From Celoporthe dispersa (Eukaryota; Ascomycota; Sordariomycetes; Diaporthales; Cryphonectriaceae): a stretch of DNA of 64,000 nucleotides. The DNA lies in contig WAID01000005.1 of assembly GCA_016584495.1 (NCBI GenBank), positions 1,810,501 through 1,874,500 of the forward strand, written 5' to 3'. Position 1 is the stretch's first letter; every line of letters starts with the position of its first letter. The position numbers and the translations under genes are program-made. Positions 1-10,886 of this stretch are shown piece by piece. The notes under the pieces were generated by a model. It had not been told where the DNA came from, did not search any database, and was given only the letters and a program-made list of their open reading frames with translations.

Positions 1-1914
1 TGGACTGGGTTATCCCGCGGCTCTGTTTCGGCTCTAGCGAGCGCCCCGTCTGAGGCTTGAGCTGGGATTCGTAGCCCTATATTGAATGTTAGAAACCACG
101 ACAGGCTCGGGTATACCAGGAGAATGAGGGGATGATATACCTTTGTCACGGCCAACTGAAAATGAACCTCGCTTATCGGCTGTGCAGTGCTGTTGCTAAA
201 AGCAAACAACAGGTTGATGCTGTTTGATGTGCCAGTCGTTCGGTTGGCAAGAAGATCGATCTTCAGGTTGGAGTTGCTCACGATCACCTTGTGCTCTTTC
301 GGCATAGACGTCGTCTCTGCGGGGAGTGCCGATGAGAAGTTCCACTCATCATCGTCCTGGGCCTGCGTTGCGGCCGGCTGGGGAGCAGGCTTGGGCGCGG
401 CGAGTGCGGCGAATGGGTCGACCGCTGGCGCAGCTGGGGTACTGAATGCCGACTGCTGATAGCTGGGTGGCTGTGGGGTGTTGTTCTTCGAGGTGGATGG
501 CCCCGAGTTGAAGGCGGAGAAAGCCGAGAAGGGAGGCGGAGTAGAGGATGGAAGGGAGCCTTTGGCGCTGTTGTCCTGAGTCATAGAAGAGAGCAACGCT
601 GGACCAGGAATATTGGTATTGTTCCCAAACCCGAGGGAGATGCCACCGGTTTGGCCAAAGTTGCTGGCGCCTTCCGATTCCCCCGATTGACAGACCGAGT
701 AGATCATCCTCGAGACCACCCGGTTGAGCCTGACGTGCTGTGCTCGCGCCAGCATGTGCGCTACCCGAGCCGTTCGCCCCGGCGTCGCCGTCGAAGTCGA
801 TGAGGTTGAGCTCCTGGGCAGCGCTCTTGACTGCCGCCGAGGAGGCCACATGCTCGCCCTTGGCAATCTTGGAGGCCCCTTCCAGGTCACCCTTCTTCAT
901 CAGCTTGTACCTCTCAACGGTCCGGTGTATGCTGTCGTTGATCTCGAACAGTCTCGCCACGGCCTCATGGTCGTCGGACTCCTCCTCACACATCTTCTGG
1001 ATCTTCGGCTGGGCATTCTGCAGCGAGGAAGCGAGCTCCTCGAAGACGTCACCATCTGTCATGCTGTCTCCTGGCTTGAACTCGGCAAGCCTCTCCTCAA
1101 GAAGCTTTGCCTTGGCCTGAATCTTGGAGACCTCCTCGGCGGCCTTGGCGCGGTAGTCAACCTTTGATCTTGTATCATAGCCAGCCATGATCTTCATGAG
1201 ACGGTTCGCCTCCTGCAGGTCTTCTGGTGCGCCGCGCCGGATCAGCTCCTGCAGCTTGGCCGACTGGGCCTCGCGCTCTTCCTCCTCCATCTCCTCGGCG
1301 GATTTGAGGTTCTGTTCAAGGTCAGCTAAGAGGGTCCTGGGGGCAGAGGAGCTATACGCAGACTCACATCGCTGGGGTTCAGGACAGCCGCATCATCTTT
1401 CCTGACCTCCGGGAACGTGTACCCCTTGTAGCTCAACAGCCTGTGCATGTCCCGGATAAACCCAAGATCCTCCTTGTACCTGCTCGTCTCGCAAATGGTA
1501 CTGCGCCATTCTTCTATAGCCTCGAGGATCTTCATCTGCACCCTGCTATACCTGATGGGCGGCCGCTCGGGAAAGCGGCGGACCAGCTCATTGAGGAAAC
1601 TCCTTGGTGCTGATCTGTAGCTGGAAGGGGTATCCGCAGTTCTTGACGCATATGTCAAGCAGGTTGAGAGCGAGCAGGGAGACATTCGGGTTGCGGTGGT
1701 TGATGTAGTTGACGATGGCCACGGCGGCCTCGCGAGGCGCAGAGCCCTTCTTGGAGTTGATGAGGTCGGCGATCTCGAGGTTCAGAGCAAGGTTGGGCTC
1801 GTAGTTCTCCGGACTGCAGGCTGCCTGAATGAAGCGCTGGAGCTGGGAGGGAGCGTGGCCACCCCATCCTCCCCACGGGTCCCTGGCGGCCGCCCTTGCG
1901 CTGGCCGCCTCCAT
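1..1914 (-). CDS. GGA-type clathrin adaptor (VHS-GAT-GAE), 3' end beyond window, two frameshifts
   Basis: ADP-ribosylation-factor-binding adaptor that sorts cargo from the trans-Golgi to endosomes. A VHS domain starts near APSQLQRFIQAACSPENYEP and continues through CVKNCGYPFQLQISTKEF / LNELVRRFPERPP. A GAT domain (AGYDTRSKVDYRAKAAEEV region) follows, then a hinge with the clathrin-box-like DDLLGL. The start of the GAE ear (VIVSNSNLKIDLLAN, VHFQLAVTKGY) runs to the left edge, so the C-terminus is missing. Introns by GT-AG and frame are 1367-1312 and 140-77. Two single-base breaks are needed to explain the frame: an extra base near 1595-1599 inside VHS, and one in the C5 run at 680-684 in the hinge. 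The start at 1914 is the first in-frame ATG; a further upstream exon cannot be excluded. The family call is firm. The breaks are probably sequence errors. Confidence 0.88.
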
Positions 1915-2712
1915 CGTGAGGGTCGCGGTAGGCAGGCGGGTAGAGACCGGTGATCTGGCTTTTCTTGAACACGGTCAAGACCTGGTCTTGCGCTTTCTGG
2001 GGGACAATCGGTCGCGGTCGCGAACAAAGAGCTGCTGAAGCGGTCGTCCGCCTCGGCAGGTGGATAAGCAGGTTAGGTCGAGCTGGAGCTCGCGCTGAGG
2101 CTGCGCAGGCAAGGCTGCTCGGGCGGGCGTGATGTGGAGAAAGATGTTGCAGCAATCAATAGACGTGTGATCGACTGGTGGTATATTGTCGCTGGTGTGG
2201 TTGTGGCTGTGGTTTGGTGAGCTGTTGTTGTTGTTTGTCAGTTTGCGAAATCACGGATGACATCGTGGCCACGCCAAGCGCATCCATTCATCACTGGACT
2301 GAGGCGCCGAATGGCGTTGGGGGTGTTGGTACGAGGGGGAATCCGCGCTGCCAGTGCACCTGGAAATGGGGGGGAGGGGGCTCCTATAGTACCTGAACGC
2401 CTGGGGCAGCTGAAGGACACTGGGTAAGCTCTTGCTCGGCACCGCTATCCGGATACAAGCTCTACCCCTGCCAGGTGCTTATCAGAGAATAGTTGCCCCT
2501 CCAAAAAATCCCAGGGTTTCGCCTCGCTTCGATTTTGAACCGACATCGTCTTCAAAGTTGTCAGTGCCGCTCTCTCAATATCGAAACCAACAAGCCCAGG
2601 ACAGCCTCACCGCGACATCGTTCGCCGACAGACGCCTTCCAAACTCGACCAACGAGACTTGCAACGCAACAGCGACGCAAGACCCCTCCCTCCCCCCCAA
2701 GAAAATTCCGAG
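1915..2712. other. Divergent intergenic region, GGA / TSR3
   Basis: Shared upstream region of two divergently transcribed genes. Open frames here look like chance frames of GC-rich DNA. CT- and C-rich stretches lie just before the TSR3 start. No RNA gene or clear promoter motif was recognised. Confidence 0.6.
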
Positions 2713-3956
2713 ATGGTCCGTCACAAGAAAGACCCTCGAAGCAAGAAGACCTTTGGCGTCCACCCCAAGGACGCAAGACGAAACGCCCCCCGCGGCAACC
2801 GAAAGACGGCGGAGATGATGATGCCGAAGAGACATCTACCGCCTCCGGCCGGACGAAGCCTGCCTTCAAGGCAGCCTGCTGGGACCTCGGCCACTGCGAC
2901 CCGAAGCGCTGCTCCGGCAAGCGCCTGATGAGGGCCGGCCTCATGCGCGAGTTGCACCTGGGCCAGCGCCACAGCGGCGTCATCATTACACCCAACGGAA
3001 AACATACGCTCTCACCCGCAGACCGTGAGCTCATGGATACGTACGGCGCTGCGGTTGTCGAGTGCAGCTGGGCGCGCACGGGCGAGGTGCAGTGGAACAA
3101 GGTCGGCGGGAAGTGCGAGCGCTTGCTGCCGTACCTGGTCGCGGCGAACACCGTCAACTACGGCAAGCCCTTGCGCTTGAACTGCGCTGAAGCCCTCGCG
3201 GCTGCGTTTGCGATCTGTGGGCACCTGGACTGGGCGGAGCAGGTGCTCGAGCCCTTCAGTTATGGAGAGGCGTTTTTGAAGATCAATGCGAAGCTTTTGA
3301 GAAAGTATGCCGAGTGCGAAGATGAGCAGGGGATCAAGAAGACGGAGAAGGAGTGGATGGAGAGGCTGGAGAAGGAGTATGCCGACAACAGAGATGGGGG
3401 TTCAGACGATGATATGTGGAAGAGTGGAAACGTCAACCGGCGTGCAGTGCCGGATTCGGATGATGAGAGCGCCGAGGAGGAGGAGGAGGAAAGCGACGAG
3501 GAAGACGGAGCGAACAGCGACGAAGCCGGCAGCGTGGACGGCATATATCTCGGGAAGAAGCCAGACCCAACACCGAAGGAAGCTGCTCGGGCGGGAAAGG
3601 ATCCATTCGACATATCGGACGACAGCGAAGAAGACGAGGATGCTGCTATGGAAGCAATCCGGAAAAAGGTGCTGCAATCAAAATCGTTTGCCAATGTAGA
3701 CGACCCAGCAGACAAGAAAAAGCCGGAGACGATCCCGAGACCACAACAACCACACCAGAAGGTGAGAGTCGACCAAGACGCCGAACCAGACTCTGACAAT
3801 GGCGATGATGACGATGATGAGTTTGATAATATCATCGCCGCCACGCCCATGACGGACAGGATTGGACTTACCAAGCTGGAGAGGGAGAGATCACAAGCTC
3901 ACATAACGTCGAGAACATTCACGTCGGGTGGTGTGTCTGCCCCGAAGAGGTGGTGA
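2713..3956 (+). CDS. tsr3: 18S rRNA aminocarboxypropyltransferase TSR3, frameshift near N-terminus
   Basis: Tsr3 transfers the 3-amino-3-carboxypropyl group from S-adenosylmethionine to a hypermodified pseudouridine of 18S rRNA late in 40S maturation. The protein opens with MVRHKKDPRSKKTFG, the usual fungal start, which fixes the ATG at 2713. The conserved core begins near residue 56 (CWDLGHCDPKRCSGKRL) and continues through ECSWARTGEVQW, RLLPYLVAANTVNYGKP and LNCAEALAAAFAICG. A long acidic, low-complexity tail follows, typical of fungal Tsr3. Start and core lie in different frames; one missing base, best placed in the C6 run at 2786-2791, joins them and gives about 414 residues. An ATG at 2493 is in frame with the core but has no family support. 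No intron is seen. Confidence 0.9.
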
Positions 3957-4177
3957 TGCCTTCAATAAATGTCAACCTCGATTATTGATCGAAATTCAAA
4001 GATCTAGCCATGCGTCTATTTCTCTTGTTCAAACCCAGCCTTGTACACACGTGCAGTGTTTCATAGCCCGCGCCTGTATGCTACCGAACGGTAGTAAACT
4101 GAGCTGAGAGGGTGTTTCTAATATATCCGTGCACGCCTTGCTGATGCATCGTGATTTCTAGCCCGACCTCTATCTTT

Positions 4178-7100
4178 CTACAAATGCCTCTTTTCCTGTA
4201 CTTCCTCGTAAAGTTGAATGGCATCACCGGGCTGGAAATCGTCATAGCCCTCAAACATCATACCGCACTCGGTGCCCTTTCTCATCTCGCTGACGTCCTT
4301 TTGCTTTTGCTTGAGAGCCTCGAGCTTGCCTTTATCGGGAAGTCAGCACATAGCCTATAGAGCATTCTGAAGAGTTTCGAAAGGAGCGGGCGGAAGCCGC
4401 CGGGAACATACCTTCATGGATCTTCTCGCCATTCCGCATCACCCTGTACAGGCCACCCCTCGTCACCATGCCGTTCTTGACCTTCACGCCGGCGATATTC
4501 TTGTACACCCTCTTCACAATATTGATTGGGAAGACCTGGAGTACTTCTGCCTCGGCTAGGACCCTCTGGCTCATGAGGGGGGGTAGCAGCTCCGACAGCT
4601 GCTTCTTGACAGCATCAACTACCTCGTAGATGATGTTATGATCGAGAATCTTGACGCCAGCGTCATCTGCTCTACGCAAGATGAGGCCCGGTACGACGGT
4701 GTTGAAGTTGATGATGCAGCCTTTGGCCGTTGCCATGTGGTCGATATCTGACTCGGTAATCTGGCCTGGCGAGGACCGCAGGATGCGCGTCCGAACTTCA
4801 TTGTTTCCGATTTCCTGAATGGCGTTGGTGACAGCCTCGACTGAGCCCATCACGTCACCTTTGACAATGATGTTGAAGATCATGGGGCCTGTCTCTTCAG
4901 GCTCGACCATGACGTCCTCATCGCCATCCTCGCGCTGCTCCTCCATCATCTTTTCTAAAGCCTTTCTCTCGACTTCCTCACGGTCTGATAGTTCTTTTTG
5001 GGCCTTCTGCGCAGCAGCTTCCCCTCGATCTGCGACTTCCTGGCGGTAGTCAACTGCTGACTGCGCCTTGCCCTCATCCGGTGCCTGCAGAACCATGTCG
5101 CCTGCCATTGGTGGTTGCTTCCAGCTACCGTAAATTTCCACAGGAGTTCCCGGTCCGGCGGCTTTGACCTCTGCGCCGGCTTCATTCCTCATGGTCCTGA
5201 TCCTGGTGTAGGTATTTCCTGCAACTATAAGATCGCCGACACGCAGCGTCCCCCTCTTCACGAGGATGGTTGCTGCTCTGCCATCCGACTTGACACTAGC
5301 CTCAAGGACCCATCCCTCGGCCATGCCGTCAGGCTCAGCGCGCATGTCGAGGATCTCAGACAGTGTCAGGATGCTCTCCTCGAGATCACCCATCCCCCGA
5401 CCAGTGACGCCGCTGACTGCCACCACCTGCACATCACCACCAAAGTCTTCAATCTCAACCCCGTTGGTAGCTAGATCCGACTTGACATGTTCGATGCGCT
5501 TCGGGTCATCATCAATGTCGATCTTGTTGATGGCAACAATCATAGGTACCTTAGCGTTCTGGGCATGCTTGATGGCCTCAACTGTCTGCGGCTTCACGCT
5601 GTCATCAACAGCCACTACTAGGACGACGATGTCCGTAACGTTGGCACCACGCTGGCGCATGCTCAAGAAAGCGGCGTGACCAGGAGTATCCAGGAACGTA
5701 ATGAGCTTGCCGGATTTGAGCTTGACAGAGAAGGCGCCGATGTGTTGCGTGATACCGCCGTGCTCCTGTGCTGCGACAGATGACTTTCGCAGCCAGTCTA
5801 ACATTGTCGTCTTGCCGTGATCAACATGACCCATGATGGTCACGATGGGTGGTCGAGGAGGCACAGATGATAAGTCTTCCGGTGGAGGTCTCGGTTTGAG
5901 ATCACGGCCGTCGCCGTTGTCGACAGTGGGCTCGAAGCCGTACTCGGCAGCAACAAGAGCTGCAGTCTCGCCTGTCATCATGCTGTCGTGCAGAATGTTC
6001 TCAAAACCAAGCTGTTCGAGATCTTTCAAGAACTGCCGAGGTTTGATGCGCAGTGCACCTGCAAGATCGGACACCGTGATGTACTCAGGCAGCAGAATCG
6101 TCTTAGGTGCCACTGCCTCCTTAGCAGCTCTCTTCTCTTCCCTCGCGCGTATGCGTTGTTCTCGCATAGCCATTGCCTGCTCGTAATCGAAATCTTCGTC
6201 ATGCTCATCATCGTACTCCCGCTGTCTTCGATTGCGAGTCTTTTTTGGTTTGTCTCTTCTTCCTCGACGATCGGAAGGTTCATCGAAGTCTCTATCCTGA
6301 CCGCGATAGTCCGCGTCCCGGTCAAAGTCTCGGCCTCTTCCGCGCCTGTCATCAGAATGTCTGCCTCTACCTTGATGATCCACGTCCCTGTCAAAGTCCC
6401 TGCCTCTTACGCGCCTCTCGTCTGGTAGAGGTGACTTCTGGTTAGTTTCGGAGGGACTGAGAGGACCAGGCTTCCCAGGGGCTGGCGCACCGATCTCGGT
6501 CAAGTCCTCGTTTTCTTGATCCAGTCTTCGGATCCCTTCATCCCGAGACCTTGACGCTCTCACCATGGGCTTGAGTGTATCTTCCAACTTTGACGACATC
6601 GGGCCACCGTGAAGCTTCGATGGCGGGGACATGGGCTCGAATCTTAGTTGAGACCGTGACGCTGCCTGCTCTGGTGCCTTGCGGCCGTTCGCTCTGATTG
6701 GTGGTGCACTCCAATTTGAGGCAGTCTCTGCTGGCTCCGAAGAGCCAACAATTCCCAAAGATGACGGGGCTCCCCAGTCGTGAAAGCGATCTTTTCTCCT
6801 CAACTGGTCAGGGGTACGTTTCGGCGTTCTAGGCGTGGAGCGTTCCTGAGGTACTTCTAGAGTAGAGGCGGTGACTGGGACGCCCGATCTCCGCGGAACA
6901 GGTGTTTCTCTTCGAGGCAGGTTGAAGGGGCTCATAGACTCGAATAGATCGTCCCTAGCCCCTCTCCTTCGGAGCTGAGGAAACTCTTCGCCTGCTGGAG
7001 GCGGCCGACTGGGCGTTTTGCTGAAGGCTAAATCAAGTAGAGGCTCTTTGGACAGTTGGCTGGTAGGGCCTGAACTTGGGGCTTGTGATCGAGATGCCGA

Positions 7101-8042
7101 CGGAGATGGAGGCGACGAGTGAGGTCTGGGAGGCTGAGGCACGGTCTGCTGGTTGACTTTTTGAGCAGGCGTCTCCCGAGACTGTGCTGCTCGTCGAAGA
7201 TCATCTAGAGAGAGCCTGGAAATGCCGCTGGTTGATTTTGCTGCAGCCACAGAGCCGCCGACGGGCTTGACTGCTGATATGCCGGAGCCAAAGGCGGGCT
7301 TTCCAGGACCTGCCTCGGGAGGACTGCCAAATGAATTCGGTCTGCTATTGGCCCACGAAGTATTAGGCTGACCGAAGGCTGTGCTGGTGGTTGGGCGAGC
7401 AAGAGATACTTGTCCTGCGTTCGCACCGCCAGGCGGCACTGGGCTTGGGGAGTTAGCTGTTGGTTGTGCTGGCGGAATACCGCTTCTTGCAGGAGGCACG
7501 TTGCCACCAAGCTTGCCGGCCCATGCTGATATCTCAGTGGCCGGTGGTATCTTGTCGCCTGCGGCGAGTCCTCCCCATGTAGCAGATGGTGATGAATTTG
7601 CGCTCCCTGCGGCCTGGCTTTGACTGTTCTTCAATGCAGCGCCCCATGCAGAATTCGACTGCCCTGGGACCGCGTTGGATCCAAACCTGCCCCACATGGC
7701 ATAACACCGGGCGTCTGCTCGGCTGCCCTTTGGGAGGCATTCCTCGGATGCGAGTAGCGCTCCATGTTGGGGTGACCTCGAGCCTGGTCGCCTGGGTATT
7801 GAAAGGCCGGTCGAGGAAAACGATCGCGATAGGGAGGAGTGATTATGGCTATGTGGGAGACCAACGTTACGCAGTCGCGCCAGGTCCTGCTGGTGTTGGC
7901 GTCGACATGACGCGCAGACGTAGAAGCTGGCCTGCCTCTGAGGTCGCAAGATGTTTGGTTAGTTCGAGATGGAACCAGGAAAAGAAGGAAAGAGGGCAGT
8001 TGATAGGAAGAGGAAATATACCTTGGCCTGGTTCCTCAACAT
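4178..8042 (-). CDS. ifm1: Mitochondrial translation initiation factor IF-2
   Basis: GTPase that places the initiator tRNA on the mitochondrial small ribosomal subunit. Three exons encode about 1232 residues. Exon 1 is only seven codons (8042-8022, MLRNQAK); its intron (8021-7938) has a CTAAC branch site and CTCAG acceptor and joins in frame to RQASFYVCASCRRQ. The intron-2 join (4411-4330) gives HEGKLEALKQKQKDV and the stop at 4178. The N-terminus is Arg/Ser-rich, like a mitochondrial presequence. About 600 low-complexity residues with RGRDFDRD repeats follow, then an IF2_N domain (ITVSDLAGALRIKPRQFL), and the G domain with GHVDHGKT at about 710-717, DTPGHAAF and NKID. IF-2 beta-barrel domains complete it. 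It is long for the family because of the N-terminal region. No frameshift was seen. Confidence 0.95.
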
Positions 8043-8616
8043 ACCTAGGAACCACACGATGTGAATAGCCTCCTTTGTGGTGCTACCTCTTTCTCGAGCT
8101 CCCCAGAAACTCCAAAATATGTCGCGTCACAGGCAAGACGAGAATAGTGATGGCAACTTTTAAGGTGGATTTTCGTTGAAAGCATGGGGGTCACACCCAC
8201 TTAGAGTGTACCACAGTACTAGCAGAGCTATACTTAGAGAAGACTCGGAGAGACTCGCAGTCACCCCACTCTTTAGCAGGTAGACCATGTACCTTGCTTG
8301 TACAGGCTTAGGGGAGTTGTGGCCAGCCCGAGCTGCCGGGCAGGCATGGGAAGGGTCAGGGGTAAAACTATAGAACTGTCTGTCCATGAAGCCACCCGAG
8401 CAAGCTCTCTCACTCATCCAGATACTGCCCATCTTTTTTAATTTCGTCTTCACAGTTCGGCAGGCATTTTGAACTTCAGTGCGACAGATCTTTGTTCCTA
8501 TCTCCCATCTGTTTTTTCTCTCCAATTCTCGAATCCCCCCCTCTCCAGAAGGAAAAAAAGAAAAAAATACACCCTCCCCCAAAACCGACGAGAACTCACC
8601 TCAACGTCGCTCAAAC
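8043..8616. other. Divergent intergenic region, IF-2 / membrane protein
   Basis: 574 bases between two divergent starts. C- and A-rich runs lie at about 8535-8590 before the plus-strand ATG. I see no RNA gene or further coding sequence. Confidence 0.6.
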
Positions 8617-9669
8617 ATGGCGCCATCTAAGAGAGCCCAGGCAAAGAAGCCAAAATTCTCGCCGTCATCTTCGACAACCTTACAAGATCCTCCTCAGCCG
8701 TTCAAGCGAGCTCCGGAGGTGATGACTCCCTTGCTCTCCACCCTCTCTCCAAAGCATGTCTACATAACACACATCGACAGCAAACCAGTCGACTTCAAGC
8801 GCAAGATCTTCCTGGTGCCCATCGTCATCAACCTCGCCATCACTGCGCTCTTTGCCTACCGCATGTATCACATCAGCCCCTGGTACTTCAAGCTTGTGGC
8901 CTCAGCATTCGGACATTCCAATGAGACGACTGTGCCTGTGGCCGAGTCCGACTGGTCAGCCATCGCCAGGATAGTTGCGCGGAGGGCGTTTACGTTTTCG
9001 CTGGATTTCTTACTGTTCATCTTCGTGTGGCCTTGGCCCGTAGAGTTCTGCTACAGCGGGTCGCACGGCAGTCCTCTTGTGTGGCGGTGGGGTGTGGGCT
9101 TCCGGGACAAGGAGATATACATCCGCCGAAGCAAAGCGAACTGGGACACAGACATCAAGAAGGCCGTGAAGGGGGAAAATGCCCAGGCCAGGAATCTCTT
9201 GATGGACCATGTCAGCGTGGCTACAGCGCCGATGCTGATCAATGAGAAGACTGGCTACTTGATGATGAACAACGAGTGGGATCTGGACTGGGCGGCGATG
9301 GTGAAGGCGACGAAACTGGTGGATGACAAGACTATCGCTCTAGAGGCGTTCAAACTGATGGTCGTGTTGCACCATGAGGACTACGGCTGGGTTTCTCTTG
9401 ACCTGAAGATGGAGGAAAATGCGCAGGATGTTGCGCGGCGGACCCAGGTGTTTGCATTTCGGGATGCGCTCGCTGCGGTGGGCAAGGAGGACCTGTTCTA
9501 CCGATGGATCGAGATTGTCCAGTTTGAGTCTACACAGCCGAACGGCTTTGGTCCGGACAAGCAGGTCGAAGTCGCCAAGCAGATTCGGGAGTTGTTTGCG
9601 GAGCAGGGCATCGACTTCGACGAGTTTTGGAAGGAGAGCGTGGGCTCGGACGGTCTCGCCCACATGTAG
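8617..9669 (+). CDS. Conserved-looking two-pass membrane protein, function unknown
   Basis: Single-exon gene of 350 residues, taken from the ATG in CAAACATGGCGCCA; an in-frame codon further upstream would add an unlikely Ser/Pro/Lys leader. Residues 1-50 are basic and Ser/Pro-rich. Two hydrophobic segments follow: KIFLVPIVINLAITALFAYR at about 68-87, and a second around FSLDFLLFIFVWPWPVEF at about 126-145. The remaining roughly 200 residues are soluble and mixed-charge (ERGION-like order: LLMDHVSVATAPMLIN, LDWAAMVKATKLVDD, WIEIVQFESTQPNG). The long aromatic segment WPWPVEFCYSGSHGSPLVWRWG joins the second membrane segment to this domain. I do not recognise a characterised family and assign no function. 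It is divergent from IF-2. Confidence 0.8.
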   Translation: MAPSKRAQAKKPKFSPSSSTTLQDPPQPFKRAPEVMTPLLSTLSPKHVYITHIDSKPVDFKRKIFLVPIVINLAITALFAYRMYHISPWYFKLVASAFGHSNETTVPVAESDWSAIARIVARRAFTFSLDFLLFIFVWPWPVEFCYSGSHGSPLVWRWGVGFRDKEIYIRRSKANWDTDIKKAVKGENAQARNLLMDHVSVATAPMLINEKTGYLMMNNEWDLDWAAMVKATKLVDDKTIALEAFKLMVVLHHEDYGWVSLDLKMEENAQDVARRTQVFAFRDALAAVGKEDLFYRWIEIVQFESTQPNGFGPDKQVEVAKQIRELFAEQGIDFDEFWKESVGSDGLAHM

Positions 9670-9946
9670 GTCGCGGTGAGAGGGCAAAAAGCGGACTAAC
9701 CCTCGAAGAAAAAAGGGTGCTTGTACCGAATCGTGTTGTCGGAAAGAGGACTGCGTCTACACGCAATCCTATTGTGGAAAAGAAGAAAGAACAAGAGAGA
9801 AAGAAAAAAAAATACAAAATGACTATAAGACCCAGTATACGCTGATCTATGGCCAAAGAACGAGAGCCGGGATCGAGGATGCCCATCTGAATCTTCTGCT
9901 CACCAAAGGCCCTAGCCGCCCTGGTACCAACGAAGGCAGTCTTGCC

Positions 9947-10886
9947 CTACTTCTTCTTGCCGACCTTCTTGGAGGGCTTGCCCATAGCAGCCTCGCGCAG
10001 CTTGGCCTCTCTCTTCTCAATCTCGGCACGCTTCTTGGCCTCCTGCTCCTTGCGCTCCTCCTCCTCGGCCTGGATATCGGTGTCAGTGTCAGCTGTCCAT
10101 CACGGCTTGCTCAGTATGTGGGGGGGGGGGGCACACCTCTCTCTGCAGACGAGCCTCTCACGATCCTCACGGATTTTCTGGAGGCGAGCCATATCCGCCT
10201 TGGCCTCGTCGGTCTTGCCAGCCAGGTGCTGCTTCATATACCGCTCCTTGGCAGCAGCCGCCTCGGCCGACTCCCTCTCCCGGCGGCTCTGAGGCTGCTT
10301 GACGCTCATCTTGGACACGCCCTCGGCAGCCTCGTCGACCTCCTGGTCGTCGTCGTCGACCTTGGGGGCGGCAACGGCCTGCTTCCGCGCAGCCTTGGAA
10401 TGGTTGGGGTTGGCGGGCATATCGTCATCTTCCTCGCCCTCGGAGTCGCTGGGAGGTAGATCGCCGACCTGGATCGAAGCGGCCTTGGCCTTGGCGATGG
10501 CGGCCTCCTTGCGGGCCTTCTTCTCCTTCCTGCGGTCCTCGCGGCTCATCTCCTGGACAGGGGCGGCGCGGGAGGGCCGGGCTCGTCGTCGGATTCTTCC
10601 TCAGAGTCCTCCTCCTCCTCATCATCCGAGTCGGAGCCGGAGCCATGCTCCTTCTTTTGTGCGTCTTCGCTCCACATGGAGATCTCGTTTCCGTCGGCAT
10701 CGAGAGGTCGGAGATCGCGGGAGAAGTGTTTGCCACCTATCGGGGAGAGGGACGTGGTCAGTCAGCAAAAGGACTTCCGCTCGGGAGGGGCTCGCAATAT
10801 AGATTATAGATCGACTCACCTCCACGCTTGGCCTTGTTGAACTTGCCAGCTCGGGCGCGATCTACTGCTCTGCCGCCGCCTGCCAT
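9947..10886 (-). CDS. PP28/PDAP1-domain protein, one frameshift
   Basis: Homologue of the 28-kDa heat- and acid-stable phosphoprotein (casein kinase substrate PP28, PDGFA-associated protein); the cell role in fungi is poorly defined. Three exons: 10886-10820 (MAGGGRAVDRARAGKFNKAK), 10736-10151 and 10069-9947. The diagnostic block is ERYMKQHLAGKTDEAKADMA followed by RLQKIREDRERL, joined across intron 2 to AEEEERKEQEAKKRAEIEK and the basic end GKPSKKVGKKK. Most of the protein is charged and probably disordered or helical. Intron 1 has GTGAGT...GATAG; intron 2 has a weak donor (GTCTGC) but a CTGAC branch and CCAG acceptor that restore the family sequence. One base appears to be missing near 10564-10585, between SDDEPG and AAPVQEMSREDRR. 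With it restored the length is about 258 residues. Confidence 0.85.

Noticed and set aside
2493..2712. Upstream ATG in frame with the TSR3 core
   Set aside because: The leader has no resemblance to Tsr3 N-termini, whereas MVRHKKD at 2713 does.
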